Positions 9,170-18,829 are shown, counted from the stretch's first letter. The stretch: 64,000 nt of DNA from Fusibacter ferrireducens (GCF_015352425.1 NZ_JADKNH010000003.1:372001-436000), one strand, 5' to 3'. Translations and numbers: made by a program. The notes: a model not told the origin generated them from the letters alone.

Positions 9170-9766
9170 TTACTTTTTTAATCGATCTGAATGACATGTA
9201 TTTTTTGAATACTTTGAACTGGTAGCATCATCACTGTATTGTTTATCGCAATGCTCATCAAATGTTTCATCATAAGCTTCATCGAAATCATCATCCTCGC
9301 GATCTTTAGTGATAAGATAGAGTCCAAAGAGGACAAGACCAATGTAAAGCGCCATATCAAATGGAATATTCAAGATTGTATCAATTAGAAAAATACTAGA
9401 GGTGATTACAAGAATAATGCCCATTTTAAAATTGTACTTGCGACTGTGACCGTAGTAATACATTTGTAAAAATCCAAGTCCCGGTCCCATAATATATAGT
9501 GGCCAAATTCGACTGGAATAGTTCCAAGAAGCAAAATTACTAATCATAAAGATGAGTGAATAAGTAATTAAAGTAGCACCTGTTAGAAGGTTTTTAGAGC
9601 CACCTCTGCCATTGAAATACTTCCGTTCTGCTTGAATGCCCATGTATAAAATAATAAGAGGCCAAAGCTCCCAAATGCTAAAGTGGATAAAGTGATAATG
9701 ATCAAAGATGAGTAAAGCGCCTAAAATGATAAAGATAAGTCCCAAAAACCCGTTGCGTGTTTTCAT
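9170..9766 (-). CDS. Membrane protein with LiaI/LiaF-like transmembrane region
   Basis: A 198-residue protein with about six hydrophobic segments. It starts with the GLIFIILGALLIFD and IWELWPLIILYMGI pattern seen at the N-terminus of LiaI/LiaF-like (DUF5668-type) membrane proteins, repeats a similar IWPLYIMGPGLGF segment, and ends in a hydrophilic, acidic tail (DREDDDFDEAYDE) with several His and Cys. It stands alone on the minus strand with a good ribosome binding site (GGAGGGA in minus-strand sense). LiaF-type proteins can modulate envelope-stress two-component systems, but no kinase or regulator is adjacent, so no function is claimed. Confidence 0.7.
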   Translation of the reverse strand: MKTRNGFLGLIFIILGALLIFDHYHFIHFSIWELWPLIILYMGIQAERKYFNGRGGSKNLLTGATLITYSLIFMISNFASWNYSSRIWPLYIMGPGLGFLQMYYYGHSRKYNFKMGIILVITSSIFLIDTILNIPFDMALYIGLVLFGLYLITKDREDDDFDEAYDETFDEHCDKQYSDDATSSKYSKNTCHSDRLKK

Positions 9767-9935
9767 GCTGAAATCCCTCCTAAGAAAATATAAGCTTTAA
9801 ATAAACTATATCATAAATCAATTATGGATTCATAATAACTTTATGTCTCTATTATGTGCCCAAAAAGTTAAGAATGCGTTAGAACGCTATTAAAAGCGAA
9901 TTAGCGTTTAAGAACAATAGAGCGCCTCGTAACAG

Positions 9936-9964
9936 TTGACAGTGGATTTAGTTTTCATTATAAT
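9936..9964 (+). promoter_or_regulatory. Sigma-A-type promoter of the valine T-box operon
   Basis: TTGACA (9936-9941) and TATAAT (9959-9964) are both perfect matches with a 17-bp spacer. They lie just before the T-box leader. Confidence 0.9.
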
Positions 9965-9970
9965 AAGAGT

Positions 9971-10233
9971 TATCTATATAAGAAATATTTATAGTGTTAA
10001 TATCTGAGAAAAAGAGGAGTAAACATCGTGCACTTACTAGAGAAGAGAATCCACTGGCTGTAAGGTTCTTTAAAGGGCAAATGTTGAAGGTAGCTTTTGA
10101 GATGATTTTCTGAAAAAAGAGTAAGAATTTCCGGTGAGAATCGTTAAATCTGTTGAGAGTTATGATGAAAGTCATAAAATTAGGGTGGTAACGCGGTCCA
10201 TTCGTCCCTTTCAAGGGATGAGTGGCTTTTTTT
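9971..10233 (+). ncRNA. T-box leader (valine) controlling GNAT-valS-folC
   Basis: The leader has the Stem I elements AGAGA and GGCTG, a putative specifier GTA (Val) at 10090-10092 in the context GAAG-GTA, and the T-box sequence AGGGTGGTAACGCGG at 10182-10196. A terminator follows: CCATTCGTCCC pairs with GGGATGAGTGG (10198-10226), then seven T residues. The TGGT discriminator-pairing motif fits tRNA-Val (A73). Uncharged tRNA-Val would favour the antiterminator and read-through into the operon. The specifier is inferred by alignment with the phenylalanine and threonine leaders in this window. Confidence 0.92.
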
Positions 10234-10270
10234 GTGTCAAAATAGCATTTCTAGCTAAGGAGGTTTAGGG

Positions 10271-10768
10271 ATGAGCGATTTATTGATCAGACATGTTGAA
10301 ATGAAAGATGCTGACGGTATCGTGGCAATTCGAAAGCAAGAGACTGTTGCTCAAAATACCTTAGGATTGCCATATCAATCCGTCAAGCGAACAGAGCAGT
10401 TTTTATCAAGGGCACTTGAGGATGCCACCGGTTACATTCTCGTCGCAGAAAAAGGTGAAACCATAGTAGGGATTTGTTCCATAAAAGTTTTTGATAATCC
10501 AAAGATGAATCATGCGGCAACTCTCGGAATTATGGTACATGAAGCTTATCATGGGCAAGGCATTGGCAATGCACTTATGACTGAAATTTTAAAATTGTCG
10601 GATGATTGGCTTATGCTTAAACGCATTGAATTAGGGGTGCTCAGTGATAACGAAAAAGCGATGAAGCTCTATGAAAAGCACGGCTTTGAAAAAGAAGGAC
10701 TTAAGAAGTATTCCATTAAGAAAAACGGTGTTTTTGCAGATGAAGTGATTATGGCAAGATATCGTTAA
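10271..10768 (+). CDS. GNAT family N-acetyltransferase
   Basis: A 165-residue GNAT protein. The acetyl-CoA binding region is GIMVHEAYHGQGIGNALM (Q/RxxGxG/A motif) at about residues 80-97, followed by ELGVLSDNEKAMKLYEKHGF and a C-terminal YSIKKNGVFADEVIMARY strand, typical of RimI/YhhY-like acetyltransferases. The substrate is unknown. It has an AAGGAGG site before its ATG and is the first gene after the valine T-box terminator, 33 bp ahead of valS. Its expression should therefore follow tRNA-Val charging. That placement is unusual and may simply be hitchhiking. Confidence 0.88.
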   Translation: MSDLLIRHVEMKDADGIVAIRKQETVAQNTLGLPYQSVKRTEQFLSRALEDATGYILVAEKGETIVGICSIKVFDNPKMNHAATLGIMVHEAYHGQGIGNALMTEILKLSDDWLMLKRIELGVLSDNEKAMKLYEKHGFEKEGLKKYSIKKNGVFADEVIMARYR

Positions 10769-10801
10769 ATTAAAATAGAGAATTGTGGAGGAGAAATGCA
10801 T

Positions 10802-13441
10802 ATGGACAGTAAATACAATCCAAAAGAATTTGAAGATCGAATTTATGATGAGTGGATAGACAATAAAAGCTTTATGGCAAAGGTAAACCCTGAAAAGGAA
10901 CCCTATACGATTGTATTGCCGCCACCTAATATCACTGGGCAGCTTCATATGGGACATGCCCTTGATCAGACGCTTCAAGATGTTTTAATCAGATGGAGAA
11001 GGCTCCAAGGTTATGAGGCACTGTGGTTACCTGGCACAGATCATGCAAGTATTGCAACTGAAGTAAGGGTCTTAAAAAGTATAGAAGAAAAAGAAGGTAT
11101 TACAAAAGAAGCGCTTGGGAGAGATGAATTCTTAAAACGTGCATGGGAATGGCGTGATGAGTATGGTCGCATTATCGTCAATCAAATGAAGAAGTTAGGC
11201 TCATCATGTGATTGGGATAAAGAGCGATTTACAATGGATGAAGGGTGTAATAAAGCGGTTACAGAAGTCTTTATAAGACTTTACAATAAGGGACTCATTT
11301 ACAGAGGCAATCGGTTGATTAACTGGTGTCCAGATTGTATGACAACATTATCTGATGCAGAAGTTGAGCATGAAGAAAAACCAGGTCATTTTTATCATAT
11401 TAATTATCGTGTTAAAGACTCTGATGAAATGCTTGAAATTGCAACGACTCGTCCAGAAACAATGATTGCAGACACAGGGGTTGCGGTAAATCCAAAAGAT
11501 GAAAGATATAAGCATCTCATTGGCAAAACCTGCATTTTGCCACTTGTTGGGAGAGAATTACCTATTATTGCGGATGATTATGTTGATCTTGAAGTTGGCA
11601 CAGGGGCTCTAAAAGTCACACCTGCCCATGATCCAAATGACTTTGAAATCGGTATAAGACATAATTTAGAGCAAATCAATATTTTTAATGAAGATGCAAC
11701 CATGAATGAAAATTCAGGAAAATATCAGGGCATGGATCGCTATGCTTGCCGAAAAGAAATCGTTAAGGATTTAGAGGCAGAAGGCTATCTTGTAATGATA
11801 AAAGATCATGCTCACAACGTGGGTACTTGTTATAGATGCAACACAGTGATTGAACCCAGAGTATCTGATCAGTGGTTTGTTAAAATGGCACCTTTAGCAG
11901 GCCCGGCAATGGATGTGGTCAAAGAAAATATTTTGAAAATCGTTCCAGAGCGATTCACTAAAGTATATATGCATTGGCTTGAGAACATCAGGGATTGGTG
12001 TATCTCTAGACAGCTTTGGTGGGGCCATAGAATCCCAGCCTTCTATTGTGAATCCTGCGCAGAAATGTTTGTTGCCGCTGAAATGCCAGATATTTGTCCT
12101 AAATGTGGTGGGACGCACTTTAGACAAGATGAAGATGTCCTCGATACTTGGTTTAGTTCTGCATTGTGGCCATTCTCTACATTGGGTTGGCCGGATAAGA
12201 CACCTGAATTGGATTACTTTTATCCTACAAATGTCCTTGTAACAGGTTATGACATCATTTTCTTCTGGGTTATCAGAATGGTTTTCTCAGCACTTGATGA
12301 GATGGGAGAAGTGCCTTTTGAGCATGTATTCCTTCATGGTCTTGTTAGAGATGCTCAGGGTAGGAAAATGAGTAAATCCCTTGGCAATGGTGTTGATCCA
12401 CTGGATATTATAGATCAATATGGTGCAGATGCACTTAGATTTATGCTTGCCACAGGTAACAGCCCGGGAAATGATTTGAAATTTCAAATTGAACGCGTTG
12501 AATCCTCACGTAACTTTGCGAATAAATTGTGGAATGCTTCTAGATTTGTCATTATGGGGCTTGAAGAAAAAGACTTAGCGCTTACAGGTGACGAGCAGTT
12601 AACGCTTGCAGATAAATGGATGCTTTCCAGATTGAATACAGTGACTCAGGATATCACAACAAGTCTTGAAAAATTCGAACTTGGTCTCGCTGCAAATAAA
12701 ATTTATGAGTTCACATGGAATGAATACTGCGATTGGTATATAGAACTTGCCAAGAAAAGACTTTATGGCGAGGATCAGACTGCGAAGCAAACGGTGCAAA
12801 AAGTATTGATTACAGTGCTCAAAGATATTTTGAGACTGCTACACCCTTTTATGCCATTTATAACAGAAGAGATTTGGGCTCACATGCCAGGAGCGGGGTC
12901 ATTACTCGTAACGGATCAATGGCCAGTTCAAGATCAAAAGTGGTTAGATGCGAATTCTGAAAAACAAATGGAACTTGTCATGGAAGCTATTAAAAATCTT
13001 AGAAATGTAAGGGCGGAAATGGATGTGGTACCGTCGCGTAAAGCGAAATGCATGATTGTGGCATCGGATGTAGAGATAGGTCGCCAATTGATTGAAAATG
13101 CAGAGTACTTGATGACACTTGCATCATGTTCAGAAGTAGTATTAATCCATTCCAAATCAGAAGTGCCTGAAGATGCGGTTTCAACAGTGGTTTATGGTGC
13201 AGAATTGTTTTTACCCCTTGCGGATCTCATTGATTTTGAAAAGGAGATGGAGCGTCTTAAAAAGGAAAAGAGCAAGCTTGAATCCGAGGTAGAGAGAGTT
13301 GCTAAAAAGCTTTCCAATGAAGGCTTTGTAAAGAAAGCGCCGCCTGCGCTCATAGAGGAAGAAAAAGGCAAGCAGCTTAAATTTATAGAAATGTTAAACG
13401 CTGTAAATGAGCGTATTGAAGCGATTGCGAAGAAACTTTAA
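10802..13441 (+). CDS. valS: Valyl-tRNA synthetase
   Basis: A class I synthetase of about 879 residues, the typical ValRS length. It shows the HIGH-type motif (LHMGHAL after PPPNITGQ), the CP1 editing domain with TTRPETMIADT, two CxxC-type zinc-like pairs (WCPDC; CESC and CPKCGG), the KMSKS loop (GRKMSKSLGNG) and a C-terminal coiled-coil arm rich in Lys and Glu. ATG codons occur at 10796 and 10802. GGAGGAG (10787-10793) is only 2 nt from the first but 8 nt from the second, so 10802 is preferred. Transcription is controlled by the valine T-box upstream of the preceding GNAT gene. Confidence 0.97.
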   Translation: MDSKYNPKEFEDRIYDEWIDNKSFMAKVNPEKEPYTIVLPPPNITGQLHMGHALDQTLQDVLIRWRRLQGYEALWLPGTDHASIATEVRVLKSIEEKEGITKEALGRDEFLKRAWEWRDEYGRIIVNQMKKLGSSCDWDKERFTMDEGCNKAVTEVFIRLYNKGLIYRGNRLINWCPDCMTTLSDAEVEHEEKPGHFYHINYRVKDSDEMLEIATTRPETMIADTGVAVNPKDERYKHLIGKTCILPLVGRELPIIADDYVDLEVGTGALKVTPAHDPNDFEIGIRHNLEQINIFNEDATMNENSGKYQGMDRYACRKEIVKDLEAEGYLVMIKDHAHNVGTCYRCNTVIEPRVSDQWFVKMAPLAGPAMDVVKENILKIVPERFTKVYMHWLENIRDWCISRQLWWGHRIPAFYCESCAEMFVAAEMPDICPKCGGTHFRQDEDVLDTWFSSALWPFSTLGWPDKTPELDYFYPTNVLVTGYDIIFFWVIRMVFSALDEMGEVPFEHVFLHGLVRDAQGRKMSKSLGNGVDPLDIIDQYGADALRFMLATGNSPGNDLKFQIERVESSRNFANKLWNASRFVIMGLEEKDLALTGDEQLTLADKWMLSRLNTVTQDITTSLEKFELGLAANKIYEFTWNEYCDWYIELAKKRLYGEDQTAKQTVQKVLITVLKDILRLLHPFMPFITEEIWAHMPGAGSLLVTDQWPVQDQKWLDANSEKQMELVMEAIKNLRNVRAEMDVVPSRKAKCMIVASDVEIGRQLIENAEYLMTLASCSEVVLIHSKSEVPEDAVSTVVYGAELFLPLADLIDFEKEMERLKKEKSKLESEVERVAKKLSNEGFVKKAPPALIEEEKGKQLKFIEMLNAVNERIEAIAKKL

Positions 13442-13480
13442 CTTCATGGAAGAAACTATTTTGGAAACAGAGGCATAAAA

Positions 13481-14779
13481 ATGGAAATGACAATTGATGA
13501 AGCATTGTCCTATATTCATGGGACGCATAAATTTGGCATCAAATTAGGGCTTGATAATATTCGCTATTTACTTGAAAAATTAGATCATCCTCAAAAGCAG
13601 CTTAAATTTGTACATGTTGCAGGTACAAATGGCAAAGGGTCAACCTGCTCTTTTATAGCCAATGTTTTATCTCAAGCAGGTTATAAGACAGGTCTATACA
13701 CATCGCCTTATATAGAAACCTTCAATGAGCGCATGAGAATTGATGGGGGCTATATTTCGGACAGCGAACTTTCAGAGCTTGTTAGTGAAGTAAAAGTAAC
13801 CATTGAATCCATTGTTGCAGAGGGCCGCAACCATCCTTCAGAATTTGAAGTGGTTACGGCAATTGCAATGCTATACTTTAAAAGACATCACTGTGATATT
13901 GTCATTCTCGAAGTGGGCTTAGGCGGGAACTTAGATGCGACAAATGTGATTGATACGCCTTTGGTATCTGTTATAACGCCTTTGGCTCTAGATCATACGG
14001 AATATTTGGGCACGACATTGGCGCAAATTGCAGAAGTAAAAGGCGGCATCATTAAAAAAGATGGCATTACGGTTTGTCATCCACAGCCATTAGAGGCCAT
14101 AAATGTGATTCAGGGCATATGTAAAGAAAGAAATAATGATCTCATAATTGTGCCTGTTGAACAAGCTCAAATGATTGAAGATGTAGTCGGTGGACTTACT
14201 TTTAAATACGAAGGGATTCAATATGTGCTCAAGATGATCGCGCCCTATCAAATGCAAAATGCTGTTGTCGCCATTGAAGTTTTGAAGGTGTTAAAAAATA
14301 TTTATAACTTTAAGTGGGATGAAGAGATGCTCGTGAATGGCATTGGGGAAACCAGATGGTTGGGACGATTGGAAGTGCTTAGAGCAGAGCCCATGACGAT
14401 CATTGATGGTGCTCATAATTTGCATGGCATAAAAGGCCTTAGTGTGGCTATTCAAACATTATTTGAAGGGAAACCGATAACAGCTGTAGTAGGTATTTTA
14501 GGTGATAAAGATGTAGATGGCATGTTGGCTGAGATTTGTCCTCATATTCATAGGGTTATTGTGACGAGTCCAAATAATCCAAGAGCATTGCCTGCTGAAC
14601 GCCTTGCAGAAAAAATGAGAGCATATGAACACTTGGAAATTCTCTATGTGGATGATCAAATTGAAAATGCTGTGCGTTACGCAGAAGCCCACAAAGAATC
14701 ACTTGGTATTATGATTTATTTTGGTTCTCTCTATATGATTGGAGAAGTCAGGACGAAGATCCTCAAAGGAAATCATTAA
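13481..14779 (+). CDS. folC: Dihydrofolate synthase / folylpolyglutamate synthase
   Basis: A 432-residue Mur-ligase-fold enzyme with the P-loop HVAGTNGKGSTCSF near residue 46, the DHTEYLG segment and the IIDGAHN motif in the C-terminal domain, all characteristic of FolC. It adds glutamate to dihydropteroate and/or tetrahydrofolate in the cytoplasm. It begins 39 bp after valS with only a weak ribosome binding site (GAGG), and a strong terminator follows. The valS-folC order is common in Firmicutes, and here it also falls under the valine T-box. Confidence 0.95.
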   Translation: MEMTIDEALSYIHGTHKFGIKLGLDNIRYLLEKLDHPQKQLKFVHVAGTNGKGSTCSFIANVLSQAGYKTGLYTSPYIETFNERMRIDGGYISDSELSELVSEVKVTIESIVAEGRNHPSEFEVVTAIAMLYFKRHHCDIVILEVGLGGNLDATNVIDTPLVSVITPLALDHTEYLGTTLAQIAEVKGGIIKKDGITVCHPQPLEAINVIQGICKERNNDLIIVPVEQAQMIEDVVGGLTFKYEGIQYVLKMIAPYQMQNAVVAIEVLKVLKNIYNFKWDEEMLVNGIGETRWLGRLEVLRAEPMTIIDGAHNLHGIKGLSVAIQTLFEGKPITAVVGILGDKDVDGMLAEICPHIHRVIVTSPNNPRALPAERLAEKMRAYEHLEILYVDDQIENAVRYAEAHKESLGIMIYFGSLYMIGEVRTKILKGNH

Positions 14780-14800
14780 ATTGAATAGATGTAAAAAAAG

Positions 14801-14837
14801 GCAACCTGCAAAGTAAAATAGTGCAGGTTGCTTTTTT
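14801..14837 (+). terminator. Bidirectional terminator between folC and the C1 protease gene
   Basis: A perfect 10-bp stem (GCAACCTGCA / TGCAGGTTGC) is followed by six T residues and preceded by a run of A residues, so it can act for both convergent genes. Confidence 0.93.
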
Positions 14838-14875
14838 ATAAATGACACATACAAATAAAAAATTAAGATCATGTA

Positions 14876-16711
14876 CTACTTAAATTCAGTAATCACGCGA
14901 ATACACACATTGGATTCAGGGTGATCAATTCCAATATCCTCAAAACCATCATGATCTGGATTAGGTGATATATAGCTCTCATTGAGGTTGCCTGTAACTG
15001 TATAGTCTATTCCAGGGTAGGGACCTTCAAGAGGTAACAGGAAGATCGAATCATCATTTTCGTACGTAACGGCTATTGAAAAGGGGTGATCTGGCGTTAA
15101 TTTTATAGGGTGCTCTAATTTTATGGTATGATAACCAGGAAGTTTGGCAACGCCGGATGCAATTTCAGTAAGGTCTAAAAAGCCAGATTCAGGCACAGAG
15201 CTGTCCGCATAGGAAATTTTAAATTTAGAGTCTTTAAAACTCGTGTAAAATCCAATAGTAGTGATATATTCTGAATCACTTTCTTTAGCAGGACTAGAAT
15301 TAAATACATTTAAACCTGTGGCTTGGTAGTGGTCAGAGTAACCTTCTAATCTATTGGTACCAGTTTCGTCATAGTAGTATTGTTTTTGATTTTCTTTGCG
15401 GTTAGAAATAGCGGCTATGGCTGTTGCTTTTTCGCTAATGTGGACATCTTCATAGGAAACATAGAAGAAACCATTTTCACCCCAGTCATCACCCCAACTG
15501 TTTTGAACGATGAAAGCACCATTACTTTTGGGTGGTACAAGGAAGTTTAATTTAGAATAGTGATCATCCCAGCCAACGATGACAATTGCGTGTGTGGGAT
15601 CAGAATAGTAATTGTTATTGTAAAATCCATAAGTGGTATTGCTGTAGTATTTTTTTGAATCATCATAGCCAATAGCAGTGAAGACGGCACCATACTCATA
15701 AACGGCGCGTTTAATTGTGCTTACACTATTTTCAATGGTGACATAGTCTGTCATGATGTAATCTGGTTTCAAATCAGTATTTGTTTTGCCATCGCCAAAG
15801 GTATCTTCTGGATCGACAACAGGGCCTGTCCAGTTGTTATAATAGGGGTAAGCAACTTCCATGTTGCCACCAGAGTCATAATTCACTTTAAAAGGCGTGT
15901 TTAGAATCAGATGATCTTCTGATAAATCAAGATAGACCTGTTTTTGTTTAGCCAATGAAAGTTCGAAGAGTGTATTAGCAGCAAATGCCCAACAGGTACT
16001 TGAATTACCTTGATTTCTTTGGAAAAAGGATTTGCCGTCATCTCTTAAAATACGATAGGTAGAATAGGATTCAGGCAAAGGAACCGAATCATCCAAGGCG
16101 TTGAGTATAACATTGGAGTTTGGAAGTATTGGTGCTGCCTCCTGTGTGGTATCTGCAACTGTTTCTTTTGGATCTGGGCTAGCAGAATTGGCAACTTTTA
16201 TTTCAAGTCCCTTATGCATATCAAAGGTATATTGCCATCCAAAATCTTCAACGGCAAAACGCCAAGTCATTGGGAAATAGGTGATCTCCTTGTAGGTTAA
16301 AAGTGGGTAGATCTCATTTTCATTTTGAATCATTACATTATTAACCTCGATGGGATATGAGGGCAGTGTTGCATACAAATCTCTTTTTAAAGGCGCAAAG
16401 TCAAGGTAGCTCACCGTAAATGGATTTGAATTAGCAGCGGCATAAGCAATGGAAAAACCCTCATGAACATCAAAATGAGTATTGAGACCAAGTCCATTTG
16501 AAAATTGATAAGTCATTGGGAAATAAGTGATATCATTGTATACAATCATAGGGTATTCAAGACGGTTATTTTCTATTTCAAGACCATTAATGGTAATAGG
16601 GAACTGTGGTAAGTTTATTTTGACCGTTTCAATTTGAGCATAGGCTGGCAGTTGTACACATAGAAGTAAGCTCAAAAAAATTAAGCTCATGATTTGCTTT
16701 TTAAATGTCAT
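14876..16711 (-). CDS. Secreted C1 family (papain-like) cysteine protease
   Basis: The product is about 611 residues. The ATG at 16711 is chosen because GGAGG lies 6 nt upstream; a TTG at 16723 overlaps that site. A signal peptide (to about AYAQ, residue 26) is followed by two repeats of a copper-amine-oxidase-N-like module (residues about 30-95 and 115-175, each with ITYFPMT). The papain domain follows with Gln234 and Cys240 (QGNSSTCWAFA), His374 (THAIVIVGWDD) and Asn404 (QNSWGDDWG), so the catalytic set is complete. The last 150 residues are beta-rich and resemble the lectin-like domain found behind many clostridial C1 proteases. It probably acts extracellularly or at the wall. Confidence 0.9.
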   Translation of the reverse strand: MTFKKQIMSLIFLSLLLCVQLPAYAQIETVKINLPQFPITINGLEIENNRLEYPMIVYNDITYFPMTYQFSNGLGLNTHFDVHEGFSIAYAAANSNPFTVSYLDFAPLKRDLYATLPSYPIEVNNVMIQNENEIYPLLTYKEITYFPMTWRFAVEDFGWQYTFDMHKGLEIKVANSASPDPKETVADTTQEAAPILPNSNVILNALDDSVPLPESYSTYRILRDDGKSFFQRNQGNSSTCWAFAANTLFELSLAKQKQVYLDLSEDHLILNTPFKVNYDSGGNMEVAYPYYNNWTGPVVDPEDTFGDGKTNTDLKPDYIMTDYVTIENSVSTIKRAVYEYGAVFTAIGYDDSKKYYSNTTYGFYNNNYYSDPTHAIVIVGWDDHYSKLNFLVPPKSNGAFIVQNSWGDDWGENGFFYVSYEDVHISEKATAIAAISNRKENQKQYYYDETGTNRLEGYSDHYQATGLNVFNSSPAKESDSEYITTIGFYTSFKDSKFKISYADSSVPESGFLDLTEIASGVAKLPGYHTIKLEHPIKLTPDHPFSIAVTYENDDSIFLLPLEGPYPGIDYTVTGNLNESYISPNPDHDGFEDIGIDHPESNVCIRVITEFK

Positions 16712-16806
16712 ATAGACCTCCAATTGGATGTGCTGTATTGAATGTAAAATGGTATATTTTATTTTATCTTATGTTCTATTTTACCATAAGTTTCATGCGA
16801 ACGTTA

Positions 16807-16910
16807 AACAACATTTGAGTCATCTTTCGATGCCTCAAAACGATTTTCGCTGACGCTGTTTGAGGTTGAACATTCCTCAGCACAGCTTTCGGCTCAAATC
16901 TTGTTGTTTT
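16807..16910 (-). repeat. Single copy of the ~100-bp two-hairpin repeat (site A)
   Basis: Read on the minus strand it begins AACAACAAGATTTGAGCC and ends GACTCAAATGTTGTT. Hairpin 1 has GCTGT/ACAGC arms and hairpin 2 has TTTGAGGCATC/GATGACTCAAA arms. It starts a few bases past the terminator of the DUF4364 gene and has the same orientation as that gene. Confidence 0.9.
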
Positions 16911-16914
16911 AATC

Positions 16915-16944
16915 AAAAAAATGATACAGATTATTCTGTATCAT
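16915..16944 (-). terminator. Terminator overlapping the DUF4364 stop codon
   Basis: On the minus strand a perfect 9-bp stem (ATGATACAG / CTGTATCAT) is followed by six T residues. The TAA stop (16931-16933) lies in the 6-nt loop. Confidence 0.9.
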
Positions 16945-17467
16945 CCACTAAGCGATTCATTATATCCCCATATAAATATTGAGCCTTCTTTTCCCAATTT
17001 TCACATATCTGTTTGGCAATTTTATTTGAAACGACATTTACTTTGATGTCCATTAAAGTATAGATGCCTTCTTTAACAACAAGATTGACCACATAGTCAT
17101 TATCATCCTCTTTAAAGTAATCCGCCGTGACATTTGTTTTAATCACAAATGATTTTTTTTTAGAATCTACGCTGTCATTAATTTTTCTTCGAAGGGACTG
17201 TGATACTCTATCTGAAAAGAGCTCAAGCGTATTTCTGCCACTTTCAGTGATAATATAGTAGTTTTCTCCTTCGCTCGTACTGTATTCCAACATTGATGAT
17301 TCTACTAAATCTGTTAGAAATTGCTGCAAATCAAAATAGTTCATGATATCATGTTCTAAGATGAAATCCGTCAGTTGTTGATTGGTGAGCGGAACAGAAA
17401 ATTGGTTTATAGTATATAAAATAATAATCTTAAATTTTAACTGTTGATCTGATGTTTGGTTAAGCAA
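16931..17467 (-). CDS. DUF4364 family protein, winged-helix type
   Basis: A 178-residue cytoplasmic protein matching my memory of the clostridial DUF4364 family: an N-terminal winged-helix-like segment (LKFKIIILYTINQFSVPLTN, FDLQQFLTDLVESSML, YYIITESGRNTLELF) and a C-terminal alpha/beta domain. It starts at TTG 17467 with AGGAGG (minus-strand sense) 6 nt upstream. Members are thought to be transcriptional regulators, but no target is known to me. It is monocistronic, diverges from the deacetylase lipoprotein gene, and its stop codon sits in the loop of its own terminator. Confidence 0.8.
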   Translation of the reverse strand: MLNQTSDQQLKFKIIILYTINQFSVPLTNQQLTDFILEHDIMNYFDLQQFLTDLVESSMLEYSTSEGENYYIITESGRNTLELFSDRVSQSLRRKINDSVDSKKKSFVIKTNVTADYFKEDDNDYVVNLVVKEGIYTLMDIKVNVVSNKIAKQICENWEKKAQYLYGDIMNRLVDDTE

Positions 17468-17606
17468 AGCCTGCCTCCTAAAATGATGTTACAAAAATTA
17501 GTATAGCACAAAATAAGCGTATATCAAAACAAAAAACGTTTATATAACGAATGTTTCATTATATAATATAGATGAGACGATAAATTAAGGACATCTAGGA
17601 GGTAAT

Positions 17607-18812
17607 ATGAAATCAATTGGCAAATTTTTAGTAATGATTATTTTAGCAGCATCTATATTGGCTGGCTGTGCTGCTTCAACTGGCTTAAAGGTGAATTCAG
17701 ATGAACCGATTCAGGCGCATTCTGAATCCGATGTCACTTCACCTACGGAGACGCCAACCGCGCCTGAGGGAACGGAAAATCATATAGAGGATACTGAGGC
17801 GGAGCAGACAACTCAAACAGCTCAAACATCTCAAACGGATAAAACAGATTGGGCTGATGCCACTGAAGCAGAAACCGTAAAAACAACTGCCAATGAACTG
17901 GATTATCAAATGATTAAACCAGATGAGAGCAAGGAAATCATGTTGATAATGTACCATAATTTAGGTGAAAAAAATACGGACTATGGTAGGACGGTTGAAA
18001 GTTTTAAACAGGATTTGGAGAGATTATATGACATGGGATTTAGAACCCTATCCATGAAAGATTATATTGAAAATAATATAACCACTGAAGCGGGCTATAC
18101 GCCAGTTGTGTTGACTTTCGATGATGGTCATATCAGTAATTTTAAATATATTGAAGATGATGGCAAATTGGTTATTGATCCAGATTGTGTTGTGGGCATA
18201 ATGGATGAATTTTCTAAAACACATCCCGGATTTGGTAGAAATGCGATATTTTATCTTAATTATGGCAATGCATTTGGTCAAGCAGAATATTTAGATCAGA
18301 AGATAACTTATTTGCTTGAAAACGGTTACGAAATAGGCAATCATACTTTCTCGCATGAAGATTTGTCTACGCTTAATGCTGAAGGCATTCAAACTGCACT
18401 AGGAAAAAATGCCGCTTTATATCATGAACTAAATCCAGAAATCCTCATGAATACTTTGGCATTGCCCTATGGGAAGCGTCCAGATGACGACAATCTCAGA
18501 GCCTATATTGATTCCGGTCAATATGAGCATTATAATTATGAAAATAAGGCAATCCTCGCGGTAGGGTGGAAGCCTGACTATCCAACATATCATGTCAAAC
18601 ACAATTACAGGTATGTCTATAGAGTTCAAAGCGGTGATGGAGAAATGCAATTGACATGGTGGCTGGACAACTACTTAAAGTCACCTTCCAAACGATTTAT
18701 CAGTGATGGTGATCCAGGAAGAATTTCAGTTCCAGCAAAATATAGCGATCAAATAGATGCCAATAAAGTAGGGGAAAGAGAACTTTACTTTTATGAACTC
18801 GAATCCAATTAG
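17607..18812 (+). CDS. Lipoprotein with polysaccharide deacetylase (NodB) domain
   Basis: A 401-residue lipoprotein: signal peptide MKSIGKFLVMIILAASI and lipobox LAGC (Cys21), then a Thr/Glu-rich linker with QTAQTSQT repeats (about residues 30-95). The NodB-type domain has IMYHNLGE, the catalytic/metal motif TFDDGH and the metal-binding NHTFSHEDLS. These residues fit a carbohydrate esterase family 4 enzyme acting on peptidoglycan or another wall glycan from the outer face of the membrane. An AGGAGG site precedes the ATG. The substrate is not predictable from sequence alone. Confidence 0.9.
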   Translation: MKSIGKFLVMIILAASILAGCAASTGLKVNSDEPIQAHSESDVTSPTETPTAPEGTENHIEDTEAEQTTQTAQTSQTDKTDWADATEAETVKTTANELDYQMIKPDESKEIMLIMYHNLGEKNTDYGRTVESFKQDLERLYDMGFRTLSMKDYIENNITTEAGYTPVVLTFDDGHISNFKYIEDDGKLVIDPDCVVGIMDEFSKTHPGFGRNAIFYLNYGNAFGQAEYLDQKITYLLENGYEIGNHTFSHEDLSTLNAEGIQTALGKNAALYHELNPEILMNTLALPYGKRPDDDNLRAYIDSGQYEHYNYENKAILAVGWKPDYPTYHVKHNYRYVYRVQSGDGEMQLTWWLDNYLKSPSKRFISDGDPGRISVPAKYSDQIDANKVGERELYFYELESN

Positions 18813-18829
18813 CGATAAGGAGGTTCCTT

